Assembly (NCBI GenBank): GCA_036522615.1
Contig: DATDFN010000187.1
Span: forward strand, 1 to 28,891
From: JAJPJQ01 sp036522615
GTDB taxonomy: Bacteria > Desulfobacterota > Binatia > UBA9968
DNA length: 28,891 nt
Direction of reading: 5' to 3'
Shown here: positions 1-7,086 of the stretch, in pieces
How the letters are laid out: every line of letters starts with the position of its first letter
Numbering within the stretch: the stretch's first letter is position 1
Made by a program: the position numbers and the translations under genes
Notes under the pieces: generated by a model
Seen by the model: only the letters and a program-made list of their open reading frames with translations
Told to the model about the DNA's origin: nothing
Database searches by the model: none

Positions 1-759
1 GTTCGGCAGTTCGCCCGCCTTAATTCGATCGGTCCAGTCGGCCAGCGCCGCAAGCTGTCCGCCATCCGGCGTCATCAGCTGCGTGATGAAGCGTACCATG
101 TCATGCCCCGCGGGGCCGACCGACAGGCGATGGGACCAAGCGTCTTGGCTGGATTCGAATTTCCCGAGCTTCTCCGAGATCGTCCGCGTCGCGTAATTGC
201 CCATCTGGTGGCAGTTGCCGCAGCCATTCGTCTTGATGAAGTTGAGCCATTGGTCCTGGGTCTTGAAATTCTCGGGGATGCCGTTCCCCTTGTCGCCGGT
301 GCCGGGGAAGCGACTTTTATCCGGGATCTTCAACATCGAATACCAGTAAGCGGCCGGGTAGTACTGCGCGGCGGCGGCGAGATCTGGGGCGACGACCCCG
401 GTCAGATCGAGATGCTGGCCTGGCTCGGCATCGACCTTTGGCGAGTCTACAAGGCCATAGCCACGCACCCACACCCGGTACTTCGCTTTCGGTAGGTCGG
501 GTATTACATAGCGTCCGCGCTCATCGGTCACGACGCTCTTGGCGAAGCGTGTGCCGAGGTCGCGCGTCTCGGCGATGACCCAGACGCCGGCCTCGGGACC
601 GTTCGGCCCGGAAACGACGCCGCCGATGTCGTCGGCGTCGATTTGTACCGACGCCGCGCGCTGCGGCCCGCCTTGGTCGCTCCTTTCGGTGGCGCATGCG
701 GCGATGATAGCGGCGACGACAGCTGCCGCCGTCCAAAACCATGTGAGTTTTCGCTTCAT
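1..759 (-). CDS. Haem-c lipoprotein with carboxypeptidase-regulatory-like domain (partial)
   Basis: Open frame of 253 codons read from ATG at 759 to the left edge with no stop, so the C-terminus lies outside the window. A good ribosome binding site (AAAGGAG) precedes the ATG. Residues 1-22 form a lipoprotein signal ending in a lipobox-like Ala-Ala-Cys (C22). Residues about 45-120 look like a carboxypeptidase regulatory-like beta-sandwich (VVSGPNGPEAGVWVIAET, then TDERGRYVIPDLP). A CxxCH haem-c motif follows at C180-C183-H184 (GCGNCH). Family knowledge: similar proteins often continue into a beta-propeller resembling virginiamycin B lyase; that part is not visible here. Likely an exported, membrane-anchored electron-transfer or redox protein; substrate unknown. 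It is transcribed divergently from the Rieske oxygenase gene at 908. Confidence 0.8.
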   Translation of the reverse strand, partial: MKRKLTWFWTAAAVVAAIIAACATERSDQGGPQRAASVQIDADDIGGVVSGPNGPEAGVWVIAETRDLGTRFAKSVVTDERGRYVIPDLPKAKYRVWVRGYGLVDSPKVDAEPGQHLDLTGVVAPDLAAAAQYYPAAYWYSMLKIPDKSRFPGTGDKGNGIPENFKTQDQWLNFIKTNGCGNCHQMGNYATRTISEKLGKFESSQDAWSHRLSVGPAGHDMVRFITQLMTPDGGQLAALADWTDRIKAGELPN

Positions 760-782
760 AACCGGCTCCTTTCGGCGCCTAG

Positions 783-812
783 AAGCTACCCGACGATTGC
801 GGGCCGTGTCAA
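783..812 (-). promoter_or_regulatory. Predicted sigma-70-type promoter of the haem-c lipoprotein gene
   Basis: On the minus strand TTGACA (812-807) is followed after 18 bases by TAGCTT (788-783). This puts a start near 776, about 17 bases before the ATG at 759 and just upstream of the AAAGGAG ribosome binding site. The -35 is perfect and the -10 is weak. Confidence 0.4.
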
Positions 813-847
813 TGTGACCTCGACGCCTGGCGCTTCGACGCTGTAAG

Positions 848-876
848 TTGACACACCGGAACGCATCTACTAGCAT
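848..876 (+). promoter_or_regulatory. Predicted sigma-70-type promoter of the first Rieske unit
   Basis: TTGACA at 848-853 is followed after 17 bases by TAGCAT at 871-876, giving a predicted start near 883 and a leader of about 25 bases carrying the GAAAGGA ribosome binding site of the gene at 908. It is back to back with the minus-strand promoter at 783-812. Confidence 0.5.
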
Positions 877-907
877 CCTGCAGAAACGGAGAAAGGAATC
901 ATTTTTC

Positions 908-2071
908 ATGTTGAGCCGAGAAGAGAACGAGCTGTTGTCGCGCATCGGTCCGGGCACGCCGGCCGGACGCCTTCTCCGACGGTACTGGCACGTCGTCGGC
1001 GTTGCCGCCGAGCTCGGCAAAGACAAGCCGAAAAAGCGCGTGAAGATTTTAGGCGAAGACCTCGTCCTCTATCGCGACGGCCGCGGCGGCTACGGTCTCG
1101 TCGGCGAGCACTGCTCGCATCGCGGCGCGTCGCTTTTTTACGGCTTTGTCGAAGACGACGGCATCCGCTGCGCGTATCACGGATGGAAGTACGACGCGTG
1201 CGGAAATTGCCTCGACCAGCCGTTCGAGAGCCCCGAGGTTCGCTATAAAGAGGAGATCAAGCACCGCGCCTATCCCGTCGTGAAATCGGCGGGACTCTTG
1301 TTCGCGTATCTGGGCCCGCCGGAGAAAAAGCCGGTGCTGCCGCGCTGGGACATCCTCACGCGTGACGACGGCGTCAAGCGGATCGAGGTTCCCCAGGTGC
1401 TTGACTGCAACTGGCTGCAGGCGATGGAGAACTCCGTCGACCCGGTCCACACCTACTATCTCCATTCGCACACTCTCAAGCTGAAGGGCGATCCGGACCA
1501 TGTTCCGTTCCATTATCAGCGGCTGAATAAGATCGAATTCGAGATCGTCGTTCATCCCGGCTGGGCAGGAATCCAGAAGCAGCGCTTCTTCGCCGGCGAA
1601 GAAGCGAAGGTCGAGGCGCCGCATCCGCTGATTTTTCCCAACATACTCTTCGTCCCCGTGCGCGCCGGCTACGCGATGCATTTCCGCACGCCGATCGACG
1701 ACGCGCATACGCAGGTCTATCAATTCAGGTTCCGCCCGACCGACGACGGAAAACCGGCGGCCGAGAACGGCGATCCGCCGATGACTGTCGTGCCCACGAA
1801 GGATGAACGCGGCGAATTCCACATGAACGATTTCACGAGCCAGGATCACATGGCGTGGGAGACGCAGGGACCGCTCGCCGACCGTCCCGCCGAACACTTG
1901 GGCGAATCGGACCGCGGCATTCTCATGTTCCGCAAGCTGCTGCGCGATCAGATCCGCGCGGTCGAGAGCGGCGCCGATCCGATCGGCCTCAACATGGATC
2001 CGAAAAACGACGACGTGGTTAAACTCATCCCCGAAGGGTACACCGCCTTTCAGGCGGCGATGGAAATGTGA
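908..2071 (+). CDS. Rieske non-haem iron oxygenase alpha subunit (phthalate-dioxygenase-like)
   Basis: A 387-residue protein starting MLSREENELL. The ATG at 908 is preferred to the upstream frame start at 848 because it has a GAAAGGA ribosome binding site and matches the start of the paralogue at 7074. The Rieske [2Fe-2S] ligands are C69-x-H71 and C88-x2-H91. The catalytic iron motif D178-x2-H181-x4-H186 is intact, and an Asp in SQDHMAWETQG is the probable third ligand. This is the phthalate-4,5-dioxygenase/vanillate demethylase type of ring-hydroxylating oxygenase, which hydroxylates or demethylates aromatic substrates with electrons from a separate reductase. No reductase or ferredoxin gene is nearby. 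It is followed after 15 bases by a solute-binding protein gene. The substrate cannot be read from the sequence. Confidence 0.9.
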   Translation: MLSREENELLSRIGPGTPAGRLLRRYWHVVGVAAELGKDKPKKRVKILGEDLVLYRDGRGGYGLVGEHCSHRGASLFYGFVEDDGIRCAYHGWKYDACGNCLDQPFESPEVRYKEEIKHRAYPVVKSAGLLFAYLGPPEKKPVLPRWDILTRDDGVKRIEVPQVLDCNWLQAMENSVDPVHTYYLHSHTLKLKGDPDHVPFHYQRLNKIEFEIVVHPGWAGIQKQRFFAGEEAKVEAPHPLIFPNILFVPVRAGYAMHFRTPIDDAHTQVYQFRFRPTDDGKPAAENGDPPMTVVPTKDERGEFHMNDFTSQDHMAWETQGPLADRPAEHLGESDRGILMFRKLLRDQIRAVESGADPIGLNMDPKNDDVVKLIPEGYTAFQAAMEM

Positions 2072-2086
2072 ATGGAAGGGAGACGA

Positions 2087-3100
2087 ATGACGAAACGCAT
2101 CATAGGTAATCTGACGATTCTTGCGGCGCTGCTGGCGTTCAGCGCCGGCGCCTCGGCGCAGGACGCGAAGCTCGTCGACGCCGCCAAGGCGGAAGGCGGC
2201 AAGGTCGTTGTCTACGGTTCGCTCGAAAACGAGACGATGGACTTGGTTGCCGCCGGGTTCAAAAAAAAGACCGGGCTCGACGTCGAATTTTTTCGCGCGG
2301 CGAGCACGAAAGTGATGGACCGTGCGCAGGGCGAGTTCCGCACCGGCAAGCCGCTTTTCGATACCGTGCTGATGAACGACGCCCCGATGCAGTTTCTCCA
2401 GAAGGCCGGCATCTTCGCGAAGTATGATTCACCGTCGGCCAAGGCGTTTGCCGCCGACACGATCGATCCGAACCTCGGCCCGCGCTATCGCAACGTGCTG
2501 ATCGGCATTGTTTACAACACGGCGATCATCAAACCGGCGGACGCTCCGAAGTCGCTGGAGGACCTGCTGAAGCCGCAATACCGCGGCAAGGTGGTGATTC
2601 CGGACGCCAGCCAGCACACGACGACGGCGCAGTGGCTTGTGAGCCTGCAGAAAATCATGGGCAAGGAGAAGTCGGAAAAATTCATTCGCGATTTAGCCGC
2701 CACCAAGCCACTGCTGGTGGAATCGCTCACCCCGGCGGGCGAGCGCATCACGACCGGCGAGACGCCTATCGGCATCAGCTTTATAAAAAACGTGGTGTTT
2801 TACGCGGGACGCGGCGTAAAACTGGATTACGTGCGGCTGCCGAGCTTCATGGGCGATGGCCAGTACATCGCGCTCGGCGCCAAGGCGCCGCACCCGAACG
2901 CCGGCAAAGCTTTCATCGACTACTTCCTGGGCGAGGAATCGCTGCGCATCATGGCCAACATCGGCGAGTTCGTGAACCGAAAGGGCATTTATCCGCCGCT
3001 TCCGGACGCGGATAAGATCAAGGTCGTCGAGATGGTGCCGATGGACGAAAAAGCTTTCGCGGAAAAAATGCAGGAGTATAAAAAAATCTTCTTGCAGTAG
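2087..3100 (+). CDS. Periplasmic solute-binding protein, iron(III)/FbpA-AfuA type
   Basis: A 337-residue exported protein. The ATG at 2087 is chosen over the in-frame ATG at 2072 because GGAAGGGAG precedes it and the signal peptide then starts cleanly at MTKR. The hydrophobic core is about residues 5-20, with predicted cleavage after ASAQ or nearby. The mature part has the two-lobe binding-protein layout of the ABC iron(III)/thiamine/polyamine cluster (VVVYGSLENE near the start, GKVVIPDASQHTT mid, APHPNAGKAFIDYF late). It probably captures a ligand in the periplasm for import. No permease or ATPase gene accompanies it, so it is an orphan here. It is co-directional with, and 15 bases after, the Rieske oxygenase, probably in one operon. 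The ligand may be iron or an organic acid; this cannot be decided. Confidence 0.85.
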   Translation: MTKRIIGNLTILAALLAFSAGASAQDAKLVDAAKAEGGKVVVYGSLENETMDLVAAGFKKKTGLDVEFFRAASTKVMDRAQGEFRTGKPLFDTVLMNDAPMQFLQKAGIFAKYDSPSAKAFAADTIDPNLGPRYRNVLIGIVYNTAIIKPADAPKSLEDLLKPQYRGKVVIPDASQHTTTAQWLVSLQKIMGKEKSEKFIRDLAATKPLLVESLTPAGERITTGETPIGISFIKNVVFYAGRGVKLDYVRLPSFMGDGQYIALGAKAPHPNAGKAFIDYFLGEESLRIMANIGEFVNRKGIYPPLPDADKIKVVEMVPMDEKAFAEKMQEYKKIFLQ

Positions 3101-3115
3101 CAGCCGCGAAGCTAG

Positions 3116-3358
3116 ATGCAATACAACGAATACTTCGTCAACGGCGCAATCTGGGGAATCGCGATTATCTTATTGGGGTTGGGCGTTTCGAGCGGGACGC
3201 TCTCGCGGCTCGATGCGGCGCTCATCGCCGCCGTTCTCTTCTGGCCCTTCGCGCTGTTTTACTGCTTCCGCGTTTCCGGAGCGCGCGGCATGCTGATGAA
3301 GCTCTACGCGTTCGCGCCGCCTGTGATAGCCGCCGCTTGGTATTTCAACCTGATCTGA
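3116..3358 (+). CDS. Small membrane protein, unknown
   Basis: An 80-residue protein with three likely membrane segments (about 9-26, 32-51 and 62-80) joined by short polar loops. No recognised family. It starts 15 bases after the solute-binding protein gene, and an ABM-domain gene follows 13 bases after its stop, so it probably belongs to the same transcript. It is too small to be a typical ABC permease. It could be an accessory membrane component for the upstream binding protein, but that is only suggested by position. Confidence 0.65.
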   Translation: MQYNEYFVNGAIWGIAIILLGLGVSSGTLSRLDAALIAAVLFWPFALFYCFRVSGARGMLMKLYAFAPPVIAAAWYFNLI

Positions 3359-3371
3359 AAAAGGAGCGCTC

Positions 3372-3662
3372 ATGGCGATACGCCTTATTGTGACGATCAC
3401 GGCTGCTCCCGGAAAAGGCTCGGAGCTGGGGCAGGCCTACAAGGCGCGCTGCGCCGAAGTGATGCAAGAGGCGGGGTGCGAGCAGTTCGAGCTCTTTCAG
3501 AGCGTCGTCAATCCCGACAAGCTAGCGATCCTCGAGCGCTGGAAAGATGCGGGATCGCTCGAGGCGCACGCGCGGCTTCAGAATGATCGGCCGCCCGTGC
3601 GCCCCGAGCTCCGCGCCGGCGGAACCGAGCGCGAAGATTATCTCTACAATCGGACGCGGTAA
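3372..3662 (+). CDS. ABM-domain (antibiotic biosynthesis monooxygenase-like) protein
   Basis: A 96-residue protein with the dimeric alpha-beta barrel pattern of the ABM superfamily: a beta strand at the start (IRLIVTITAAPGKG), a helix (ELGQAYKARCAEVMQEAGC), then EQFELFQSVVNPDKLAILERW, a family hallmark. A strong AAGGAG ribosome binding site precedes the ATG. Members include cofactor-free monooxygenases, haem-degrading enzymes and small isomerases. In this context a ring-modifying role downstream of the Rieske oxygenase is possible but unproven. It is the last gene of the plus-strand unit. Confidence 0.75.
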   Translation: MAIRLIVTITAAPGKGSELGQAYKARCAEVMQEAGCEQFELFQSVVNPDKLAILERWKDAGSLEAHARLQNDRPPVRPELRAGGTEREDYLYNRTR

Positions 3663-3689
3663 CCGGCCGATTGAGCCGGGCCGCGTCCT

Positions 3690-3713
3690 TTTCCCGGAAT
3701 TAATACCGGGAAA
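3690..3713. other. Perfect 8-bp inverted repeat between convergent genes
   Basis: TTTCCCGG (3690-3697) and CCGGGAAA (3706-3713) flank an AT-rich 8-base loop. It lies between the end of the ABM gene and the end of the SYLF gene and overlaps the SYLF stop codon. No T-run follows on either strand, so it is not a classical intrinsic terminator, but it could stop or stabilise both transcripts. Confidence 0.4.
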
Positions 3714-4365
3714 GAATCGACGACAGTCGCCCAGCGCCGCCGGGCGCGCGGACCCGGCCCGTTAAAATGTCCGTCGCCGTCACTCGCGGGTTGTTGTAAT
3801 AATCGTGGTTGAGCTCGTCGCGCGTGCTGATGACCGTGCCCTCCAGCGAGATGCCGGCGAACAGTCCCTGCGTGCGGCTGTAGCTGTACATCGCCGCTTG
3901 CAGGGCGACGCTCCCTTCGGCGCTCCGCCCGATCGGGCCCGCCGCCACACTCAAGTTGCCGCCGAGCGTAACGTTGCCGCCCTTCGAGAAAGCGTCGACT
4001 GCCGCCGGTGTGTTGAGGACGATGACGAACTCGGTGACCTCGACGCCGGCCTGAAAACCGACGCCCAGGCCGCCCGTGCCGATCGCCGAAGGCCCGCTCC
4101 AGCCGCCGCCCGGCGCGCGGGCGATGACCACGCCGCTGCCGCCGCGACCGCTGCCGATGAATCCTGCTTTCGTTACCGTGAGGATCGCCAGACCGCGCGA
4201 GGCTTTAATCACCGCCGGGGGGATGCCTTTCTCCGGAATCTCCTGAAAACGCTCTATGATCGCGGCCGCCTGATCGACGTCCCTCTGCATCGTCTCTCGT
4301 GGGGACGATGTCGAGCAGGCGCTTACCAGAAGCGCCGCAATCGCCACACCAAAGATTGTCCTCAT
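3700..4365 (-). CDS. SYLF (YSC84/DUF500) domain lipoprotein
   Basis: A 221-residue lipoprotein: signal MRTIFGVAIAALLVSAC with the lipobox cysteine at 17. The rest is the SYLF/YSC84 domain: an N-terminal helix with GIPPAVIKASRGLAILTVTKAG, a Gly-rich GSGRGGSGVVIAR stretch, GIGFQ-like GVGFQAGVE, and FVIVLNTPAAVDAFSKG. Family knowledge: SYLF domains bind phosphoinositides in eukaryotes, while bacterial members are outer-envelope lipoproteins of poorly known role. An AGGAGG ribosome binding site lies eight bases upstream of the ATG. Convergent with the ABM gene and divergent from the broken TPR gene. Confidence 0.85.
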   Translation of the reverse strand: MRTIFGVAIAALLVSACSTSSPRETMQRDVDQAAAIIERFQEIPEKGIPPAVIKASRGLAILTVTKAGFIGSGRGGSGVVIARAPGGGWSGPSAIGTGGLGVGFQAGVEVTEFVIVLNTPAAVDAFSKGGNVTLGGNLSVAAGPIGRSAEGSVALQAAMYSYSRTQGLFAGISLEGTVISTRDELNHDYYNNPRVTATDILTGRVRAPGGAGRLSSILSRY

Positions 4366-4387
4366 ACCAACACCCTCCTGTTAGGTT

Positions 4388-4412
4388 GAAACCGGTTTCC
4401 GCCATTCGGCGG
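4388..4412. other. Palindromes in the SYLF/TPR divergent intergenic region
   Basis: A perfect 12-bp palindrome GAAACCGGTTTC (4388-4399) directly abuts a 5-bp stem-loop CCGCC-ATTC-GGCGG (4399-4412). They sit 23-47 bases upstream of the SYLF start codon. The first is a plausible operator for a dimeric regulator; no regulator gene is nearby to assign. Confidence 0.3.
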
Positions 4413-4497
4413 GTCGAATTAAACCTAGCAGATGACAAGGGGCAGGAGAATAGGGGGAAAGCCTGAAAAAAAGTCGTCTTTTCCTGGTCCGGATGAC

Positions 4498-5006
4498 ATG
4501 ATAAATCGACCGGAGATCGGTCAGCACCGCACAATGTACCCGGAAAGCGAAGAGGAAGCGCTTGCCGCGCTTAAAGGCGACGATCCGACATTGGCCGCGA
4601 CCGCCGAAGCGTTTCTCTGGCGCATCTGGTGCCGCTCGGCAGATGCGGAGGCCGGGCGGATTTTTCGCGACGGCGTCGAAGCGATGCAGCGGCGACAGCT
4701 CGCGGAGGCGGAGGCGCTGTTCAGCCGCGTAATCGAGCGCGACCCGGACTTCGCCGAAGGCTGGAACAAGCGCGCTACCGTCCGCTTCCTGCGAAAGGAT
4801 TTCCAGGGCGCTATTGCCGATTGCCGCCAGACGCTGGCGCGCAATCGGAGCCATTTCGGCGCCGCTGCCACGTGTCGCTGAGCGAATTTCGCGAGGCGGC
4901 GGTCTGCTTTCGCCGCGCGCTGGAGATTCATCCGTATCTTGCCGGCGCGCGCCATAACCTCGCTCTGGCGGAAGCGGAGGGCGGCGGCAGCGGCTACTTG
5001 AACTGA
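4498..5006 (+). pseudogene. TPR-repeat protein with internal frameshift
   Basis: Two overlapping frames together encode a tetratricopeptide protein. The first (ATG at 4498 or 4534, ending TGA at 4879-4881) carries TPR helices GVEAMQRRQLAEAEALFSRV and GWNKRATVRFLRKDFQGAIAD. The repeat then breaks after SHFGA. The frame starting near 4866 continues it with CHVSLSEFREAAVCFRRALE, then HPYLAGARHNLALAEAEGG, stopping at 5006. TPR spacing suggests that about three to four codons minus a base are missing near 4864, i.e. a roughly 10-base deletion. Either the gene is decaying or the assembly has an error. Its end overlaps the convergent hydrolase gene by 13 bases. TPR proteins are protein-protein interaction scaffolds; no specific partner can be named. 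Confidence 0.65.
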
Positions 5007-5806
5007 AGGAAATCCGCCACAATCCGGTTGAACCTCTCCGCCTGATCCCACTGCGCCCAGTGAGCGCAGTTGTCGAACAGGTGGAACTCCGCGCCGGGAA
5101 TGGACTGGAACAGTAAAACGCCCCGCTCGACACTGACGCCGCGATCGTCTTTCCCCCAGACGATGAGCGCGCTTTTTAATCGCCGCAGCTCGTCGCGGAT
5201 CGGCTTTGGCCGCGGCGCTGCTTCTCTCATTTTTTGCGCTGCGAAATTTTTTCCCGTGCTCATGTCGTAGCGCTCCCGCACGACCTCTTCCGTAACCAGT
5301 TCACGATTGAACAGCGTTCCTAGCGTCAGCTTGCGCATGTTCTCGATGGACGGCGTGTAGTCTCGGAGCTCGGCATTGTGCCGCTTCGCGAGCGCCTGGG
5401 ATTCCGCCGAGCCGGCGGGCGCCAGCGACCCACTCGGCGTGGTAACGAACGCCCTGGCGCCGCTTTCTTCGAGCGCCAGGCGGGCGGCGATGTAGCTGCC
5501 TTGGGAATTTCCGATCAAGTGGAAAACGTCCAACCCGACCGCGCGCACGAACGCCTTGGCGTGCGCGACGCGGTACTCCATCGAAAAGTCGGTTGGATTC
5601 TCCGTGCGGCCGAACCCAGGCTGATCGTACGCGTAGACCGTGAATCCCGCCGCGGCGAGCGCGTCGATGTTGAACTTCCAATTGATCGGCGCCGAGGCGC
5701 CGGGCGAGCCGCCGTGTACGAGCAGCACGGCGGGACCATGGCCGGCTTTTATATAGAAGGTTTTAACGCCCCCGACGCTAAGATACGCTTCGCCATCGTT
5801 CGCCAA
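4994..5806 (-). CDS. Alpha/beta hydrolase, meta-cleavage-product (C-C bond) hydrolase type
   Basis: A 270-residue alpha/beta-fold hydrolase resembling BphD/HsaD/MhpC. Visible features are the oxyanion region HGGSPGAS (31-38), the nucleophile elbow GNSQG (S101), the acid in VWGKDDRG (D220 or D221) and the catalytic His in NCAHWAQWD (H249). The WGxDDR and HWAQWD motifs are typical of hydrolases that split vinylogous 1,5-diketones produced by extradiol ring cleavage, releasing a dienoate and an acid. No ring-cleavage dioxygenase is in the window, so the natural substrate is uncertain. It lies 29 bases downstream of the second Rieske oxygenase on the same strand, as the last gene of that unit. 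Confidence 0.85.
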   Translation of the reverse strand: MANDGEAYLSVGGVKTFYIKAGHGPAVLLVHGGSPGASAPINWKFNIDALAAAGFTVYAYDQPGFGRTENPTDFSMEYRVAHAKAFVRAVGLDVFHLIGNSQGSYIAARLALEESGARAFVTTPSGSLAPAGSAESQALAKRHNAELRDYTPSIENMRKLTLGTLFNRELVTEEVVRERYDMSTGKNFAAQKMREAAPRPKPIRDELRRLKSALIVWGKDDRGVSVERGVLLFQSIPGAEFHLFDNCAHWAQWDQAERFNRIVADFLQFK

Positions 5807-5835
5807 AGTATCGCTCCTATCGTCCGCTCCTGAGT

Positions 5836-7074
5836 TCAGCCGTTCGACTTCTCATCGAACAGCGTCCGCCACGACGTGCCGGCGGGCAGGTGGGCGACGT
5901 CGCAGCGGATGCCGGAAAAATCGGCCTTCGCTGCGTCGTAAATAACTCCCGGCGGCGCCTTGCCCGCTTCGACATCTTGAAGAGCCTTCAGCAGAAAGCG
6001 GCGCACCTGGATGATGTAGGAATCGCTCACGCCGAGGCGCTCCTTCGTGCGGTCGACAATCGGGCCCATGCTCTCGGTCGCGCAGGCGTCCTGGTTCAAG
6101 AACTCCTCGATGCCGGTGAAATTGACCTGCCTCTGTATTTTCCGATCCTGAAGATAATTGTTGCCGAGGTTGCGGATCTTGCGGTAGCCGGGGCCGACGA
6201 AGTCGCGCTTGGACGAATCCTCCTTCGTCATTGGCCGAGACCATTTGAAAAAGAAATCGTAGCGCCAGGTCGTCCCGTCGTCGGCGGGGACCTGGTAGAC
6301 TGCCTTGAAGCCGTCGAGCTTCCCGTCGATCTCGCGGCCGACCGGCACGCAGCCGATGAACGGCATCACGAAATGCGAAATCCGGACGTAATTCCTGTCC
6401 GGCTCGGTCTTGCGGATGGCGGCGACGCGGAAGCCGAACTCCATCTCGTCGATCTCGAATTCCGGCGCCTGGTCGTGGACGAGAAAGCTCCTGCGCTCGT
6501 CGGGCTTGAACATGCGGTGGAGAAAATTGAGATGAGAGGAATCGCAGTCGCCGTCGAGCGCCTGGAGATAGTTGCATTCGAGCAAGCTCTTAGCGATGTA
6601 GATCTGATTCTGCGGCACGCCGAGCCAGGCGTACGCCGGGAAGACCGGCATTTTGTCTTTCGGCCCCATGTACGCGAACACCATTCCGCCGGCCTCGACG
6701 CACGGGTAGGCGGTGTGATGGACCTTGTGTTTGAGCTGGCTGTCGGGCGGCTCGGCGGGCGTATCGAGCACGTTGCCGTCGAGATCGTATTTCCAGCCGT
6801 GGTAAATACAGCGCAGCCCGCATTCTTCGTTGCGTCCGTAAAATAGCGACGTGCCGCGGTGCGAGCAGTGCTCCTCCAGCAATCCGATTCTTCCGCGCGT
6901 ATCGCGGAACGCGACCAGATCCTCGCCGAGAAGGCGCACGCGCACCGGCGCGCCGTCCGGCTCCGGAATCTCCTCGGCCAGCAGCGCCGGAATCCAATAG
7001 CGGCGAAAAAGATTTCCCATCCGGCTTCCCGGATGAACTTGCGTGAGGAGTTCGTTTTCTTCCCTCGAGAGCAT
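5836..7074 (-). CDS. Rieske non-haem iron oxygenase alpha subunit, second copy
   Basis: A 412-residue paralogue of the oxygenase at 908; both begin MLSREENELL. Rieske ligands C70-x-H72 and C89-x2-H92, and the iron motif D178-x2-H181-x4-H186, lie at matching positions. LNQDACATESMGPIVDR contains the probable third iron ligand. The central substrate-binding part differs strongly from the first copy, so a different substrate is likely. The ribosome binding site AAGGAGA lies just upstream of the ATG. The gene begins 12 bases after a solute-binding protein gene and is followed by an MCP-type hydrolase. That order suggests import, oxygenation and hydrolysis of one aromatic or related compound (inference). 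No reductase gene is present. Confidence 0.9.
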   Translation of the reverse strand: MLSREENELLTQVHPGSRMGNLFRRYWIPALLAEEIPEPDGAPVRVRLLGEDLVAFRDTRGRIGLLEEHCSHRGTSLFYGRNEECGLRCIYHGWKYDLDGNVLDTPAEPPDSQLKHKVHHTAYPCVEAGGMVFAYMGPKDKMPVFPAYAWLGVPQNQIYIAKSLLECNYLQALDGDCDSSHLNFLHRMFKPDERRSFLVHDQAPEFEIDEMEFGFRVAAIRKTEPDRNYVRISHFVMPFIGCVPVGREIDGKLDGFKAVYQVPADDGTTWRYDFFFKWSRPMTKEDSSKRDFVGPGYRKIRNLGNNYLQDRKIQRQVNFTGIEEFLNQDACATESMGPIVDRTKERLGVSDSYIIQVRRFLLKALQDVEAGKAPPGVIYDAAKADFSGIRCDVAHLPAGTSWRTLFDEKSNG

Positions 7075-7086
7075 CTTTTCTTCTCC

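Noticed and set aside
103..495. 130-codon plus-strand frame at the left edge
   Set aside because: It is antisense to the haem-c lipoprotein gene, which has a signal peptide, ribosome binding site and CxxCH motif; the plus frame shows no family features.
1049..1897. 282-codon minus-strand frame inside the first Rieske gene
   Set aside because: Antisense shadow typical of GC-rich coding DNA; the plus strand encodes intact Rieske and iron motifs.
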